From contig JAZRVD010000229.1 of NCBI GenBank assembly GCA_045598945.1, positions 1 through 22,831 of the forward strand: DNA of 22,831 bases, in the 5' to 3' direction. Positions 9,045-17,855 of the stretch are shown here, in pieces. The DNA is from Colimorpha sp045598945. GTDB taxonomy: Bacteria > Bacteroidota > Bacteroidia > Bacteroidales > P3. The notes beneath the pieces are model-generated. The model was not told the origin of the DNA and did not search any database. It saw only the letters and a program-made list of their open reading frames with translations. The translations under genes were made by a program, and so were the position numbers. Within the stretch, counting starts at the first letter, position 1. Every line of letters starts with the position of its first letter.

Positions 9045-10745
9045 ATGATTACTACATTACATATAGAGAACTATGCGCTTATACAGCAAACCGACATCTC
9101 TTTCAACAGCGGCTTTATAGCTATCACTGGCGAGACGGGTGCCGGCAAGTCTATCATTCTTGGCGCTCTCGGTTTGCTCACTGGAACGCGCGCCGAGGTT
9201 GCTGTCTTGGGCGAAAAGGACAAGAAGTGCGTCGTCGAAGCCTGCTTCGACATTACAGGTCAGGGACTTCAGCCGTTGTTCGACACGTTGGATATTGACT
9301 ACGACGACAATGTAACCATTCGCCGCGAGATATTGCCTACCGGCAAGTCGCGCGCCTTTGTGGGCGATGTGCCTGTACAGCTCTCTACACTTAAGGAACT
9401 CGGCGACCATCTTGTCGACATACATTCGCAGCATCAGACGCTGGCTATCTCCAGTCCGCTTTTCCAGACTCAGCTGCTCGACGAGCTTAACCGCTATGAC
9501 GCTCAGGCGGTAGCCACGTTGCAAAACTATGCCGACAGCTTCTCGGTATACTCTTCTTTGAAGCATCGTCTTGAGCAGCTTATAGAGCGGGAGCTTCAGG
9601 ATCGCAAGGAACAGGACTATATGCTTTTTCTCTTCAACGAGTTGTGCGATGCCAAGTTGCGGTCTGGCGAACAAGAGGAGCTTGAGGCTGAAGCCGACGT
9701 GCTGGCTCACACCGAACAGATAAAGGAGGCTCTCGGCTCTGTTGCCACTGTGTGCGATGGCGATGAAGAAGGCGCCGTGCAACGGCTTATCTCTGCTCGC
9801 AGCATGATGCAGCATATCTCGTCGCATCACAAGGACCTCTCCGAGTTGCAAGAGCGTTTCAACAGCGTTATAATAGAGTTGCAAGATGTTTTGTCTACCA
9901 TTAGGACTATCAACTCCGACCTTGAGTATAGCCCCGATAGGCAGGCTGTTGTCTCCGAGCGCCTCGACCTTATATACCGTCTACAAAAGAAACATGCTGT
10001 CTCTACCATCGACGAGCTTCTTGACATACAACAGCAGCTGCGGACTAAGTTGCAAGGTATGGAGAGTCTTGTTTCGGAAATAGGGCAGGTTATGGCTGAT
10101 GTTGATAAGACGTTCAAGGATATGCAGGCTCTTGCCGACAGCCTCACCGCTCAGCGACAAGATGCTGCACGTCTGCTTGAACAGGAGATACACCCAGTCC
10201 TTGCCCAGATGGGTATGAAAGATGCTGTGCTGCAAGTCCTCGTCAAGCCAGCTATGGAGTACACCGCTACAGGGCACGACGATATCACCTTTCTTTTCAA
10301 TGCCAACCGTGGCGGCGAGCTTCGCCCTATTGCCAAGGTGGCGTCGGGTGGCGAGCTGTCGAGAGTTACGCTGGCTATCAAGGCTATCAAAGCCTCGCAA
10401 CAACAGTCGGCCAACGACTCTGTATTGGGCAAGACGATGATTTTCGACGAGATAGATACTGGCGTGTCGGGCGATATATCCATTGCCGTGGGGTGTATCA
10501 TGCGCAATATGAGCCTGCACAATCAGGTCATCGCCATCACCCATCTGCCTCAGATTGCCGCCAAGGCAACGCAGCATTTCAAGGTCAGCAAGGCCATTGA
10601 GGCTTCTGCCGACCGCACTGTCTCGCGCATGCGTCAGCTCTCTATGGACGAGCGTACCACCGAGATAGCTGTCATGCTCTCTTCCAATCCTCCATCTTCG
10701 GCAGCCTTGCAGACTGCCTCTGAACTTATCGCTAAATCGCTGTAA
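9045..10745 (+). CDS. recN: DNA repair protein RecN
   Basis: An SMC-like ATPase acting in recombinational repair of double-strand breaks. From the ATG at 9045 the protein has 566 residues, typical for RecN. The frame is open further upstream (an ATG at 8781), but that extension lies inside sufS and has no RecN similarity. The N-terminal lobe starts ITTLHIENYALI, with Walker A GETGAGKS (29-36). The DIHSQHQ region (125-131) is typical of RecN. Two Gln/Glu/Leu-rich coiled-coil stretches cover about 165-225 and 265-385. The C-terminal lobe has the ABC signature SGGELSR (434-440), Walker B MIFDEIDTG (465-473; D468, E469) and ITHLPQIAAKA (498-508). All ATPase motifs are intact. It lies 10 bases after sufS and 6 before the peptidase gene. 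Confidence 0.95.
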   Translation: MITTLHIENYALIQQTDISFNSGFIAITGETGAGKSIILGALGLLTGTRAEVAVLGEKDKKCVVEACFDITGQGLQPLFDTLDIDYDDNVTIRREILPTGKSRAFVGDVPVQLSTLKELGDHLVDIHSQHQTLAISSPLFQTQLLDELNRYDAQAVATLQNYADSFSVYSSLKHRLEQLIERELQDRKEQDYMLFLFNELCDAKLRSGEQEELEAEADVLAHTEQIKEALGSVATVCDGDEEGAVQRLISARSMMQHISSHHKDLSELQERFNSVIIELQDVLSTIRTINSDLEYSPDRQAVVSERLDLIYRLQKKHAVSTIDELLDIQQQLRTKLQGMESLVSEIGQVMADVDKTFKDMQALADSLTAQRQDAARLLEQEIHPVLAQMGMKDAVLQVLVKPAMEYTATGHDDITFLFNANRGGELRPIAKVASGGELSRVTLAIKAIKASQQQSANDSVLGKTMIFDEIDTGVSGDISIAVGCIMRNMSLHNQVIAITHLPQIAAKATQHFKVSKAIEASADRTVSRMRQLSMDERTTEIAVMLSSNPPSSAALQTASELIAKSL

Positions 10746-10751
10746 TTCTTT

Positions 10752-12560
10752 ATGTATCTTAACAGTCTGTTCTGTAGCAAGTCGCTCTTATTCTTTGTTG
10801 GCTTAGTCTCTTGTCTATGTTTTGCCTGTTGCTCCTCTAATGTCGAGGCTGACAACAAGGTCTCGTCGTCTCTCTCCGACACGCTGGTTGTCCCCGATGT
10901 TACAATAAGTCTGCCGTTGAGAATACCGTTCTCATTCTCTGGCCAGTATGGCGAGCTGCGTGCCAACCATTTTCATTCGGGTATCGACATTAGGACTGAC
11001 CTGCGCACTGGCTTGCCTGTCTATGCTCCGCTGTCGGGATATGTCAGCCGTATCAAGATCTCTGCTTGGGGTGGCGGCAAGACTCTCTATATCGACCACC
11101 CCGATGTAGAGCTACCCCTCACTAATCAGCAGTACGAGAGAGACAGCGTCAGAAAAAGTCATCTTCGCACGGTGTATATGCACCTCGACGATTTCAACGA
11201 CGCTATAGCTCAATGGGTCAGACAGTGTCAGGAAAACTGCCATTCTTACACTATCGACACTATCTTGCCGGCAGGCCTGCTGCCTGTTTGTAAGGACGCT
11301 GTTGTAGCTTATAGTGGCAATAGCGGGTCGAGTGGCGGCCCTCATCTTCACTTCGAGACGCGCTATGCCTACAACGATGAGACTATCAACCCAAAGTACT
11401 TTGGTATCGTCGAGCAAGATGATATACGTCCTGTCATTCATGGCATACGTCTCTATTCTCCTTCTGGTGCAGCTGTGCCTGTCAATACTGACAAGCACGA
11501 CATCTGTGTTGTCGACTCTACTTTCTATCTCGGTATCTATGCCACCGACCAGAGCAACACCTACAATGGCAAGAATGGCGTGGAGCGTGTATTGCTGTAT
11601 GTCGACGATGTTAAGGTTTATTCTTTCGAGCGTTCAACGTTTCGTTTCGAGGACAGTCGTGCTGTCAATACCGTCATCGACTTGCCGCTCTTTCTCTTCA
11701 ACCGTCAGCAGTACCTCGTTTCCCGTGCTGTACCCAACGCTCCATACGCTGGTGCCACAACCTATGACTGTCAAGGCAATGGCTTCTCTGTGCAACAGGG
11801 ACTCATCACCTTGCTCGACACTTTGTGCCACAATGTTCGTTATCATGTAACCGATATGGCTGGCAACGACGTTAGTTACTCTTTCTCCGTCAAGGCAAGA
11901 GAGGCCTTGTCTCCGTCGCTGCTGCATTATGCTGGCAAGCCGCAAGATTTTCAGTATCATACCAGCAACGTCGAAGTCGTTGTCCCTTCTTCGGCTCTTT
12001 ACACCAACGACGCTATACAATGCCGCTATGATAACGATAATGGTGAGGTGTCTATTTCTCAGCAAACGCCCTATCATTTTCAAGACAAGCTTCACCGCTC
12101 TTTTACTTTGCGTATGGTTGCTCCTCCCGATGTCAAGCATCCGCTTATCCTCAACAGCCGTGGCTCGGCTCTTGACACCAGGAAGGTGGTAAGAAATGGC
12201 GTCGAATGGCTCGAAGCTCAGCCTTCCGACTTTGGCGAGTTTCACGTTGGCTCCGACTGTGAGCCTCCGCGTATTCGTCCCAAGGTGAAACGCAATAAGA
12301 ACGGGCTGCTGAGTCCTGCCACGGTGCAGTGCCGCAAGGGTTATGTGCGTATGCTTTACTTTGTCATCTCCGACAACCTCGCCGGCATCGACTCCTACCA
12401 CTGTTATATCGACAATAAGTGGGTGCTTGCCGAGTATGATGGCAAAACAGCTACTATCTCCGTCGTTTTGCCCAAGGTGGTTAAAAATAACGCTATCAAG
12501 ATTGTCGTCAAGGACTGCGCAGGCAACGTTGCCGAGCAGACTTACCGTTTTGTAAGATGA
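10752..12560 (+). CDS. M23 (LytM/Gly-Gly endopeptidase) family metallopeptidase, envelope-located
   Basis: The 602-residue protein starts with a hydrophobic export signal (about 1-27) ending in CFACCSSN, which may be a degenerate lipoprotein signal (modified Cys at 26 or 27). The LytM domain, about 60-218, has all zinc and catalytic positions: H75 and D79 in HFHSGID, H144 in YMHL and H198/H200 in GPHLHFE. Such enzymes cut peptide cross-links of peptidoglycan, or act as regulators when ligands are lost; here the ligands are present. The remaining 380 or so residues are beta-rich and unassigned to me, with RPVIHGIRLYSP just after the peptidase domain, an arrangement I associate with Bacteroidota M23 proteins. 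The start is 6 bases after recN. Cell wall remodelling is inferred from the family. Confidence 0.9.
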   Translation: MYLNSLFCSKSLLFFVGLVSCLCFACCSSNVEADNKVSSSLSDTLVVPDVTISLPLRIPFSFSGQYGELRANHFHSGIDIRTDLRTGLPVYAPLSGYVSRIKISAWGGGKTLYIDHPDVELPLTNQQYERDSVRKSHLRTVYMHLDDFNDAIAQWVRQCQENCHSYTIDTILPAGLLPVCKDAVVAYSGNSGSSGGPHLHFETRYAYNDETINPKYFGIVEQDDIRPVIHGIRLYSPSGAAVPVNTDKHDICVVDSTFYLGIYATDQSNTYNGKNGVERVLLYVDDVKVYSFERSTFRFEDSRAVNTVIDLPLFLFNRQQYLVSRAVPNAPYAGATTYDCQGNGFSVQQGLITLLDTLCHNVRYHVTDMAGNDVSYSFSVKAREALSPSLLHYAGKPQDFQYHTSNVEVVVPSSALYTNDAIQCRYDNDNGEVSISQQTPYHFQDKLHRSFTLRMVAPPDVKHPLILNSRGSALDTRKVVRNGVEWLEAQPSDFGEFHVGSDCEPPRIRPKVKRNKNGLLSPATVQCRKGYVRMLYFVISDNLAGIDSYHCYIDNKWVLAEYDGKTATISVVLPKVVKNNAIKIVVKDCAGNVAEQTYRFVR

Positions 12561-12593
12561 TATCATCGGTCTCTGTATAACACTCATTTTTTT

Positions 12594-13118
12594 ATGCGTC
12601 TCTATCTTGTTGGCTATATGTGCTGTGGCAAAACTACGGTGGGCAGGCTTCTGGCTAATAAACTGCAAGGCGAGTTTGTTGACCTCGATAATGCTATCGA
12701 GCAACGCTATCATGCCTATATCCCTTTTATCTTCAGCACCTACGGCGAGGAGGCGTTTCGTAAGCTTGAGGCTGCGGTGCTTCGCTCTTTGCCTTTCCCT
12801 CAGTCGGGCTTTCAGATTGTCTCGTGTGGCGGTGGCACGCCATGTTTTCAAAACAATATGGACTATATCAGGGAGACAGGCCTCTCTGTTTATCTTCATC
12901 TCTCTCCCGACGATATTTATGCACGCCTGCAGAGCTCTCGACGCCAGCGTCCTTTGTTTGCCTCTGTCCCTCCTGACGAGAGATTGCAGTATATCACCAA
13001 CCAGCTGTCTATCAGAGAACAGTATTATTCTCAAGCCACACATTTTTTGGACATAGCCAATATCGATGTCAACGACATCGTAGACATGATTGCCAGTCTT
13101 GTTGATGCCAATAGTTAG
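12594..13118 (+). CDS. aroK: Shikimate kinase
   Basis: A 174-residue P-loop kinase that phosphorylates shikimate to shikimate 3-phosphate, step five of the route to chorismate and aromatic amino acids. Visible motifs: Walker A GYMCCGKTT (7-15, K13), the substrate-binding aspartate D32 in VDLDN, R56 in FRKLE, the GGGTP loop (79-83), the lid arginine R119 in RQRPLF, and R141 in SIREQYY. Length and order match the AroK family. Two cysteines in the P-loop (C10, C11) are unusual but keep the GxxxxGKT spacing. It starts 33 bases after the peptidase gene and appears to be the last gene of the first run; I see no clear terminator after it. Confidence 0.93.
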   Translation: MRLYLVGYMCCGKTTVGRLLANKLQGEFVDLDNAIEQRYHAYIPFIFSTYGEEAFRKLEAAVLRSLPFPQSGFQIVSCGGGTPCFQNNMDYIRETGLSVYLHLSPDDIYARLQSSRRQRPLFASVPPDERLQYITNQLSIREQYYSQATHFLDIANIDVNDIVDMIASLVDANS

Positions 13119-13181
13119 CGTTGGTTTCTCTGCATGATGTGGCCATGAAATAGCATAATATCTCTTTTTTTGAAAAAACGA

Positions 13182-13213
13182 TTTGTTTGCTATCTCTATT
13201 TTTTTTATTTTTG
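13182..13213 (+). promoter_or_regulatory. Bacteroidota-type sigma-70 promoter
   Basis: The -33 box TTTG lies at 13182-13185 and the -7 box TATTTTTG (TAnnTTTG) at 13206-13213, 20 bases apart. The same 20-base spacing occurs at the tRNA promoter in this window. Transcription would start near 13220, giving a leader of about 200 bases before the ATG at 13422. T-rich DNA raises the chance of a random match, but both boxes fit the phylum consensus. Confidence 0.55.
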
Positions 13214-13379
13214 CTTTGCGTTTTTTGTGTTCATAGTGTATGACAACAAATTGATATTCTCTATAGTAGATATTGTTTGTTGCTTGATAATGAGTGTGTT
13301 AAAATGTCGTGTGATGTTGTTGTAAATATTTAGGTGTTTGTGTGAGAAATATATATATAATCTTTTTTTATGTTGGAAT

Positions 13380-13410
13380 AATAATGGCGGACGGTAGTTC
13401 TGTCGTTATT
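13380..13410 (+). promoter_or_regulatory. Stem-loop just upstream of the DegT-type gene
   Basis: AATAATGGCGGA (13380-13391) can pair with TCTGTCGTTATT (13399-13410) over 12 positions, three of them G-U, around the loop CGGTAGT. The structure ends 11 bases before the ATG, where ribosomes bind, so it could hold down translation of the aminotransferase. It is not a good terminator because the following T run is short. Confidence 0.4.
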
Positions 13411-13421
13411 TTGAAAAAAAT

Positions 13422-14669
13422 ATGAGTAGAAATCGTATTCTTTTGTGTTTGGGTCATCTTTCTGGAAAGGAACAGAAGTATGTACAAGAGGCCTTTGATT
13501 CTAATTGGGTCGCCCCGTTGGGTCCTAACGTGGTGGCTTTCGAAAAAACTCTCGAAGAGTTTGTGGGGCAAGGCAAGTCTGTCGTAGCCCTCAATTCAGG
13601 CACATCTGCTGTGCATCTTGCTCTTCTTGCTTGTGCTGTAGGTCCTGGCGACGAGGTTATCGTACAAAGTTTTACCTTCTGCGCTTCAAGCAACCCTGTT
13701 GTCTATCTCGGTGCTACGCCTGTTTTTGTCGATTCCGAGACTGACACCTGGAATATGGACCCCGTCTTGCTCCAGCAGGCTATCGAGGCAAGGCTTGCCG
13801 CTACTGGCAAGCTCCCTAAGGCCATTATACCTGTGGCGCTCTATGGCATGCCGTACAAGGTCGACGAGGTGCTGGCTGTAGCCAACCGCTATGGCATACC
13901 TGTTATTGAAGATGCCGCCGAAGGCTTCGGCTCGCGCTACAATGGCAGGGTCTTAGGCACTTTTGGCGATTATGGCGTGCTGAGTTTCAACGGCAACAAG
14001 ATGATTACTACCTCTGGCGGCGGCGCTCTCATCTGCCCCAACCGCGATGCCGCCGACAGGGTGCTGTGGTATGCTACGCAGGCTCGCGAGTCGTTCTCCT
14101 ACTATCAGCATGAGACTATCGGCTACAACTATCGTATGAGCAATATCTGTGCTGGCATCGGTCGTGGTCAGATGTTCGTCCTCGACGAGCATGTGGCTCA
14201 TCATCAGCATATCGCTTCTCTTTATCATGAGGCTTTCAAGGCTGTCGACGGTATCGAGTTCCATGCACAGCCCGAAGGCTTGGGCATGGCGTCGAACTAT
14301 TGGCTCGCAAATATTGTCATCAGCCCCGACTTGCGTATCAAAGGTCAGCAAGACGCCTACCACCATGCTATTCGTGGCGCCGTCGGTGGCGCCGCCGGCG
14401 TGGTGCATCATGCTGCATCGTTGGTTACAGACTGTCAGCCTAACGACAATGTCGAAGCTCTCAGGTTGTGGCTCGATAGCAAGGACATCGAGGCTCGCCC
14501 TCTGTGGAAGCCTATGCACAAGCAACCTGTATATCGCTCTTCGCCTGCTTTTGTCAATGGCGTGTCTGAAAAGTTTTTCTCTCGCGGACTATGCCTCCCC
14601 TCTGGACCGCTGGTCTCTGACGACGACGTGCAGTATGTCGTCAAGTCTATTGTCGATTCTATTGTGTAA
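13422..14669 (+). CDS. DegT/DnrJ/EryC1/StrS-family PLP aminotransferase
   Basis: A 415-residue sugar aminotransferase of the DegT fold, using PLP to transfer an amino group to a keto-sugar nucleotide in surface polysaccharide or glycan synthesis. Visible motifs: HLSGKEQKYVQEAF (12-25), ALNSGTSAVHLAL (56-68), the cofactor-ring aspartate D164 in VIEDAAEGFG, the PLP lysine K193 in SFNGNKMITT, and near the C-terminus IEARPLWKPMHKQPV (356-370) and GLCLPSGP (389-396). The substrate cannot be told, and no other sugar-nucleotide or glycosyltransferase genes are present. Residues about 306-345 form a Gly/Ala/His-rich stretch longer than I would expect at this place in the family. The gene follows a 303-base gap with its own likely promoter and leads the second gene run; the M16 gene starts 12 bases on. 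Confidence 0.88.
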   Translation: MSRNRILLCLGHLSGKEQKYVQEAFDSNWVAPLGPNVVAFEKTLEEFVGQGKSVVALNSGTSAVHLALLACAVGPGDEVIVQSFTFCASSNPVVYLGATPVFVDSETDTWNMDPVLLQQAIEARLAATGKLPKAIIPVALYGMPYKVDEVLAVANRYGIPVIEDAAEGFGSRYNGRVLGTFGDYGVLSFNGNKMITTSGGGALICPNRDAADRVLWYATQARESFSYYQHETIGYNYRMSNICAGIGRGQMFVLDEHVAHHQHIASLYHEAFKAVDGIEFHAQPEGLGMASNYWLANIVISPDLRIKGQQDAYHHAIRGAVGGAAGVVHHAASLVTDCQPNDNVEALRLWLDSKDIEARPLWKPMHKQPVYRSSPAFVNGVSEKFFSRGLCLPSGPLVSDDDVQYVVKSIVDSIV

Positions 14670-14681
14670 CATTTCTCCTTT

Positions 14682-15920
14682 ATGATAGAGTATAGTCGTT
14701 TTGTTCTGGATAACGGGTTGGTGCTTCTTGTTAATGAAGACCACGACACTCAGCTTGTTACTGTCAACACTTTGTTTCGTGTCGGCTCTCGCAACGAAGA
14801 CCCAGCTCACACTGGCTTCGCTCATCTCTTCGAGCATCTTATGTTTGGCGGCACACCCAATGTCCCCGACTATGATGCTGTCGTTACCTCTCTCTCTGGC
14901 GACGACAACGCTTTCACCAACAACGATTATACCAACTACTACGTTACTGCTCCTGCTGAGCATCTTGAGAGGCTCATCGCACTCGAAGCCGACCGTATGA
15001 AAGGTCTGGACTTTAGCCCTCAGGTGCTATCTGTTCAGCAACAGGTGGTTACTGAGGAGTACAACCAACGCTATGTCGATGCACCTTACGCCGACAAGTG
15101 GCTGCTGCTGCGTCCGCTATGCTATAAGGTCTATCCTTACCGTTGGACCACCATAGGTGCCGACATCAAGCATGTGCAGCAAGCTACCGTCGACGACGAA
15201 CGCGCTTTCTTCAGCCGGTACTATCGCCCCGACAATGCTATCGTCGCCGTGGCTGGCAATGTCGAGACCTCTGTCGTCGTCGATCTCGTCAAGAAGTATT
15301 ACGGCTCTATTACTGTCTCTACGCCTTTGGATATTCCTGCTTTCCATCAAGAGCCTGAGCAGACAGAGTCTCGACGTCTCGTGGTGGAACGTAATGTGCC
15401 GTACAACGCCATCTACAAGGCTTTCTTGATGTGCGACCACTACAGCAGCGACTTCTTCGTCTATGATCTTATCAGCGATGTGTTGAGCAATGGCAAGTCG
15501 TCGCGCATGTATCTCGACCTCGTCAAGCGTCGTCAGCTTTTCCTTCAAGCCGATGCTTATATCTCTGGCGATATGGGGCCAGGTCTCTTCGTCATTGGCG
15601 GATATATCGCCGACGGCGTATCTTTCGAACAGGCGGAAGCTGCTCTCGACGAGTTCCTTGCCGCTATCGCCTCTACCCCTGTCGAGGACTACGAGCTTCA
15701 GAAAGTCGTCAACAAGTACGAGTCGCAGTTCGCTTTCTCGCATTACAAAGCTGCCGACAGGGCTCAGAGCTTGTGCTACTATGAGTATCTCGGCAACCTC
15801 GACTGGGTAAACAACGAGCCTGACAACTACAAGCTCGTTACTCCTGCCGACCTCCAGCGTGTCGCCTCTTTTTGCTTCCAGCCTAATAGGGCTAATGTCC
15901 TTTGTTATAAGAAGATTTAG
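14682..15920 (+). CDS. M16-family (inverzincin) metallopeptidase
   Basis: A 412-residue zinc peptidase of the pitrilysin/processing-peptidase family. The inverted zinc motif HxxEH is seen as HLFEH (H48, E51, H52). A third ligand is probably E125 or E126 in VVTEEYNQR. YRPDNAIVAVAGNV (from about residue 182) and the C-terminal lobe AFLMCDHYSSDFFVYDLISD (about 246-265) are typical of the family. There is no signal peptide, so it is predicted cytoplasmic. Its length matches the one-unit (M16B-like) members, which work as homodimers or with an inactive partner; no second M16 gene is in the window. It begins 12 bases after the aminotransferase and ends 2 bases before the channel gene, so the last two are probably coupled. 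Substrate unknown. Confidence 0.9.
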   Translation: MIEYSRFVLDNGLVLLVNEDHDTQLVTVNTLFRVGSRNEDPAHTGFAHLFEHLMFGGTPNVPDYDAVVTSLSGDDNAFTNNDYTNYYVTAPAEHLERLIALEADRMKGLDFSPQVLSVQQQVVTEEYNQRYVDAPYADKWLLLRPLCYKVYPYRWTTIGADIKHVQQATVDDERAFFSRYYRPDNAIVAVAGNVETSVVVDLVKKYYGSITVSTPLDIPAFHQEPEQTESRRLVVERNVPYNAIYKAFLMCDHYSSDFFVYDLISDVLSNGKSSRMYLDLVKRRQLFLQADAYISGDMGPGLFVIGGYIADGVSFEQAEAALDEFLAAIASTPVEDYELQKVVNKYESQFAFSHYKAADRAQSLCYYEYLGNLDWVNNEPDNYKLVTPADLQRVASFCFQPNRANVLCYKKI

Positions 15921-15922
15921 TC

Positions 15923-16888
15923 ATGTCTCCTTTTTTGCAACGTCTCTGGATTGGGATAAAGCAACTTGTCGACAATCTGCTCGACTCAACAGGCAATCTC
16001 TTGCATCGTATGATCTTTGACTGCCTGCTGCCGAAGCGTTATCGCTCTCTTTCGCGACGTGAGATATATTCTATCATCTTCAAGTCCGACACCCCTCAAG
16101 GCAAGCGCTTCGATGTCTGGCTCCTTGTCCTCATCGTGCTCAACATTCTCTTGTTGATGGTCGACAGCATGATGAACTACACCACTTTGACGGGCGCCAC
16201 TGTCGACAAGCCCTTTGGCTATTGGCTCTTCAAAGTCCTCGAATGGTCGTTTACTCTTGTCTTTACTTTCGAGTTCTACCTCCGTATCTATTGCCTCAAG
16301 AATCCGCGCTACTATCTGCTTAGCTTTTACGGGCTTATCGATATGCTCTCTATCTTCCCTGCCTATCTCAGCCTCTTCCTTCCCGGCACTCAGGCTCTCA
16401 CGGTGCTACGCCTCTTGCGTCTCTTGCGTCTCTTCCGCATCTTTCACATGCAGCGCTTTATCGACGAGAGCCGCAAGCTTCTCAACACCTTGCGTCGCAG
16501 CGCTGTCCGCATCCTTATCTTCATGCTTTTTATAGTCCTGTTCTCTATCATATTGGGTACTATTATGTTTGCCGTCGAGGGCGACGCCAACCCAGCTCTG
16601 TCAAGTATTCCTCGCGGCATTTATTGGGCTGTCGTTACTATCACCACAGTGGGCTATGGCGATATTTCGCCGGTTACTGGCGTAGGTCAGTTTATCTCTG
16701 TCGTCGTCATGCTGCTGGGCTACTCTATCATCGCTGTCCCTTCTTCTATACTCATTGGCGAGACTATCAACGAGTTCCGCGACAAGCCTCAACGTCCTAA
16801 AGATATTGAAGATGTCTTGCAACCTGCCGACGACAACGCCAACGACTCTTCAAATTCCTCTTCCAACAACTCTTCTGCTGCCAATTAA
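15923..16888 (+). CDS. Voltage-gated-type potassium channel
   Basis: A 321-residue six-helix channel. A cytoplasmic, basic N-terminal part (1-62) leads to likely S1 (65-82), S2 (103-123) and S3 (133-152). S4 carries arginine every third residue (R163, R166, R169, R172 in LRLLRLLRLFRIF), the voltage-sensor pattern. S5 is about 195-217, followed by a pore helix and the potassium filter TTVGYGD (241-247), then S6 (253-280). The tail ends in a low-complexity Asn/Ser stretch (about 303-321) that is probably disordered. There is no RCK/TrkA nucleotide-binding domain. Four subunits would form an inner-membrane K+ pore. Spacing is 2 bases after the M16 gene and 11 before the dehydrogenase; the physiological link to either is unclear. 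Confidence 0.93.
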   Translation: MSPFLQRLWIGIKQLVDNLLDSTGNLLHRMIFDCLLPKRYRSLSRREIYSIIFKSDTPQGKRFDVWLLVLIVLNILLLMVDSMMNYTTLTGATVDKPFGYWLFKVLEWSFTLVFTFEFYLRIYCLKNPRYYLLSFYGLIDMLSIFPAYLSLFLPGTQALTVLRLLRLLRLFRIFHMQRFIDESRKLLNTLRRSAVRILIFMLFIVLFSIILGTIMFAVEGDANPALSSIPRGIYWAVVTITTVGYGDISPVTGVGQFISVVVMLLGYSIIAVPSSILIGETINEFRDKPQRPKDIEDVLQPADDNANDSSNSSSNNSSAAN

Positions 16889-16899
16889 CCTTTTTTATC

Positions 16900-17838
16900 A
16901 TGAAAGTTCTGCTTACCGACGATACTCACCATGTTCTTGCAAAGCGTCTTGTTGATGCTGGCTTGCAAGTCTCTTTGCGTCTCGACCTCGACTACGACGG
17001 CATCCTCGCTATCGCACCACAGTATGATGCCATAGTGGTGCGTAGCAAGATTGTTATCGACAAGCATTTTATCGACGCCTGCCCTTCGCTGCGGTGTATC
17101 GGCAGAGTGGGGGCTGGTATGGAGACTATCGATGTCGACTACGCCGAGTCTCGTGGCATTCGCTGTCTCAATTCTCCTGAAGGCAACTGCGACGCTGTGG
17201 GCGATCACGCTGTGGGCTTGTTGCTCTCGTTGCTCAACAATATCTCTCGTGCCGACAACGAGGTACGGCATGGCTTGTGGCATCGCGAGGCTAACCGTGG
17301 CAGAGAGTTGGGCGGCTTGACGGTGGGCATCGTTGGCTTTGGCAATATGGGCTCTGCCTTCGCCAAGCGCCTGCGGGGCTTCGACTGTCCTATTCTCGCT
17401 TACGATAAATATAAGCGGCACTATGCTCCCGACTATGTGCAAGAGGTCTCTCTCGAAGAGCTCTTCCATCATGCCGATGTCGTCAGCCTGCATGTCCCTC
17501 TCACCGACGAAACACGCTATATGGTCTCTTGGCAGTTCCTCGACTCGTTTGCCAAGTCTATTTTTCTTGTCAACACCTCGCGCGGCGCCGTCGTCAATAC
17601 TGCCGACCTTGTCGATGCTATGAAAAAGGGTAAGGTGCTCGGCAGCGCTCTCGATGTGCTGGAGTATGAGAATATGGCTAATGATGGTGTCGATGTGGCT
17701 TCATTGCCCGAACCTTTCCGTTTTCTTATCCAGTCGCCTAATGTTGTACTTACGCCTCATGTGGCTGGCTGGACGGTGGAGTCTAAGTATAAGCTCGCCG
17801 CTGTCCTTGCCGACAAGATTATCGATGTCTTTAAATAG
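16900..17838 (+). CDS. D-2-hydroxyacid dehydrogenase, phosphoglycerate dehydrogenase-like
   Basis: A 312-residue NAD-dependent D-isomer-specific 2-hydroxyacid dehydrogenase. The substrate domain is split at both ends around a Rossmann domain with GFGNMG (146-151) and D169 near the end of beta-2 for NAD. The catalytic set is complete: R228 in NTSRGAVV, E257 in DVLEYEN and H287 in TPHVAGWT. RVGAGMETID (69-78) and NSPEGN (91-96) resemble D-3-phosphoglycerate dehydrogenase (SerA), which makes phosphohydroxypyruvate for serine synthesis. It lacks the C-terminal ACT domain, as do short SerA forms in Bacteroidota. No serC or serB is nearby, so another 2-hydroxyacid substrate is possible and I give no symbol. 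It starts 11 bases after the channel gene. Confidence 0.88.
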   Translation: MKVLLTDDTHHVLAKRLVDAGLQVSLRLDLDYDGILAIAPQYDAIVVRSKIVIDKHFIDACPSLRCIGRVGAGMETIDVDYAESRGIRCLNSPEGNCDAVGDHAVGLLLSLLNNISRADNEVRHGLWHREANRGRELGGLTVGIVGFGNMGSAFAKRLRGFDCPILAYDKYKRHYAPDYVQEVSLEELFHHADVVSLHVPLTDETRYMVSWQFLDSFAKSIFLVNTSRGAVVNTADLVDAMKKGKVLGSALDVLEYENMANDGVDVASLPEPFRFLIQSPNVVLTPHVAGWTVESKYKLAAVLADKIIDVFK

Positions 17839-17855
17839 TTTAATATCTTTGTGTT

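Larger units (their letters stand above)
13119..13421. other. AT-rich intergenic region with promoter and leader stem-loop
   Basis: This gap separates aroK from the DegT-type gene and is much richer in A and T than the flanking genes, with several long T runs. It contains one good promoter (13182-13213) and one stem-loop next to the start codon (13380-13410), listed separately. I found no reading frame worth calling on either strand, no tRNA, and no GC-rich terminator for the upstream run. Confidence 0.6.

Noticed and set aside
7856..9046. A 396-codon open frame on the - strand across all of sufS
   Set aside because: It mirrors a clearly real gene, its product matches nothing I recognise, and the codon bias (many GAC, GTC and CTC codons) keeps the opposite strand free of stops.
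11634..13043. A 469-codon open frame on the - strand across the M23 and aroK genes
   Set aside because: It spans two well-recognised genes and the gap between them, has no recognisable domain, and has the same codon-bias explanation.
17844..17851. TATCTTTG before the DUF3109 gene as a promoter
   Set aside because: There is no TTTG about 20 bases upstream, and transcription would start at or just past the GTG start codon. It may be chance.
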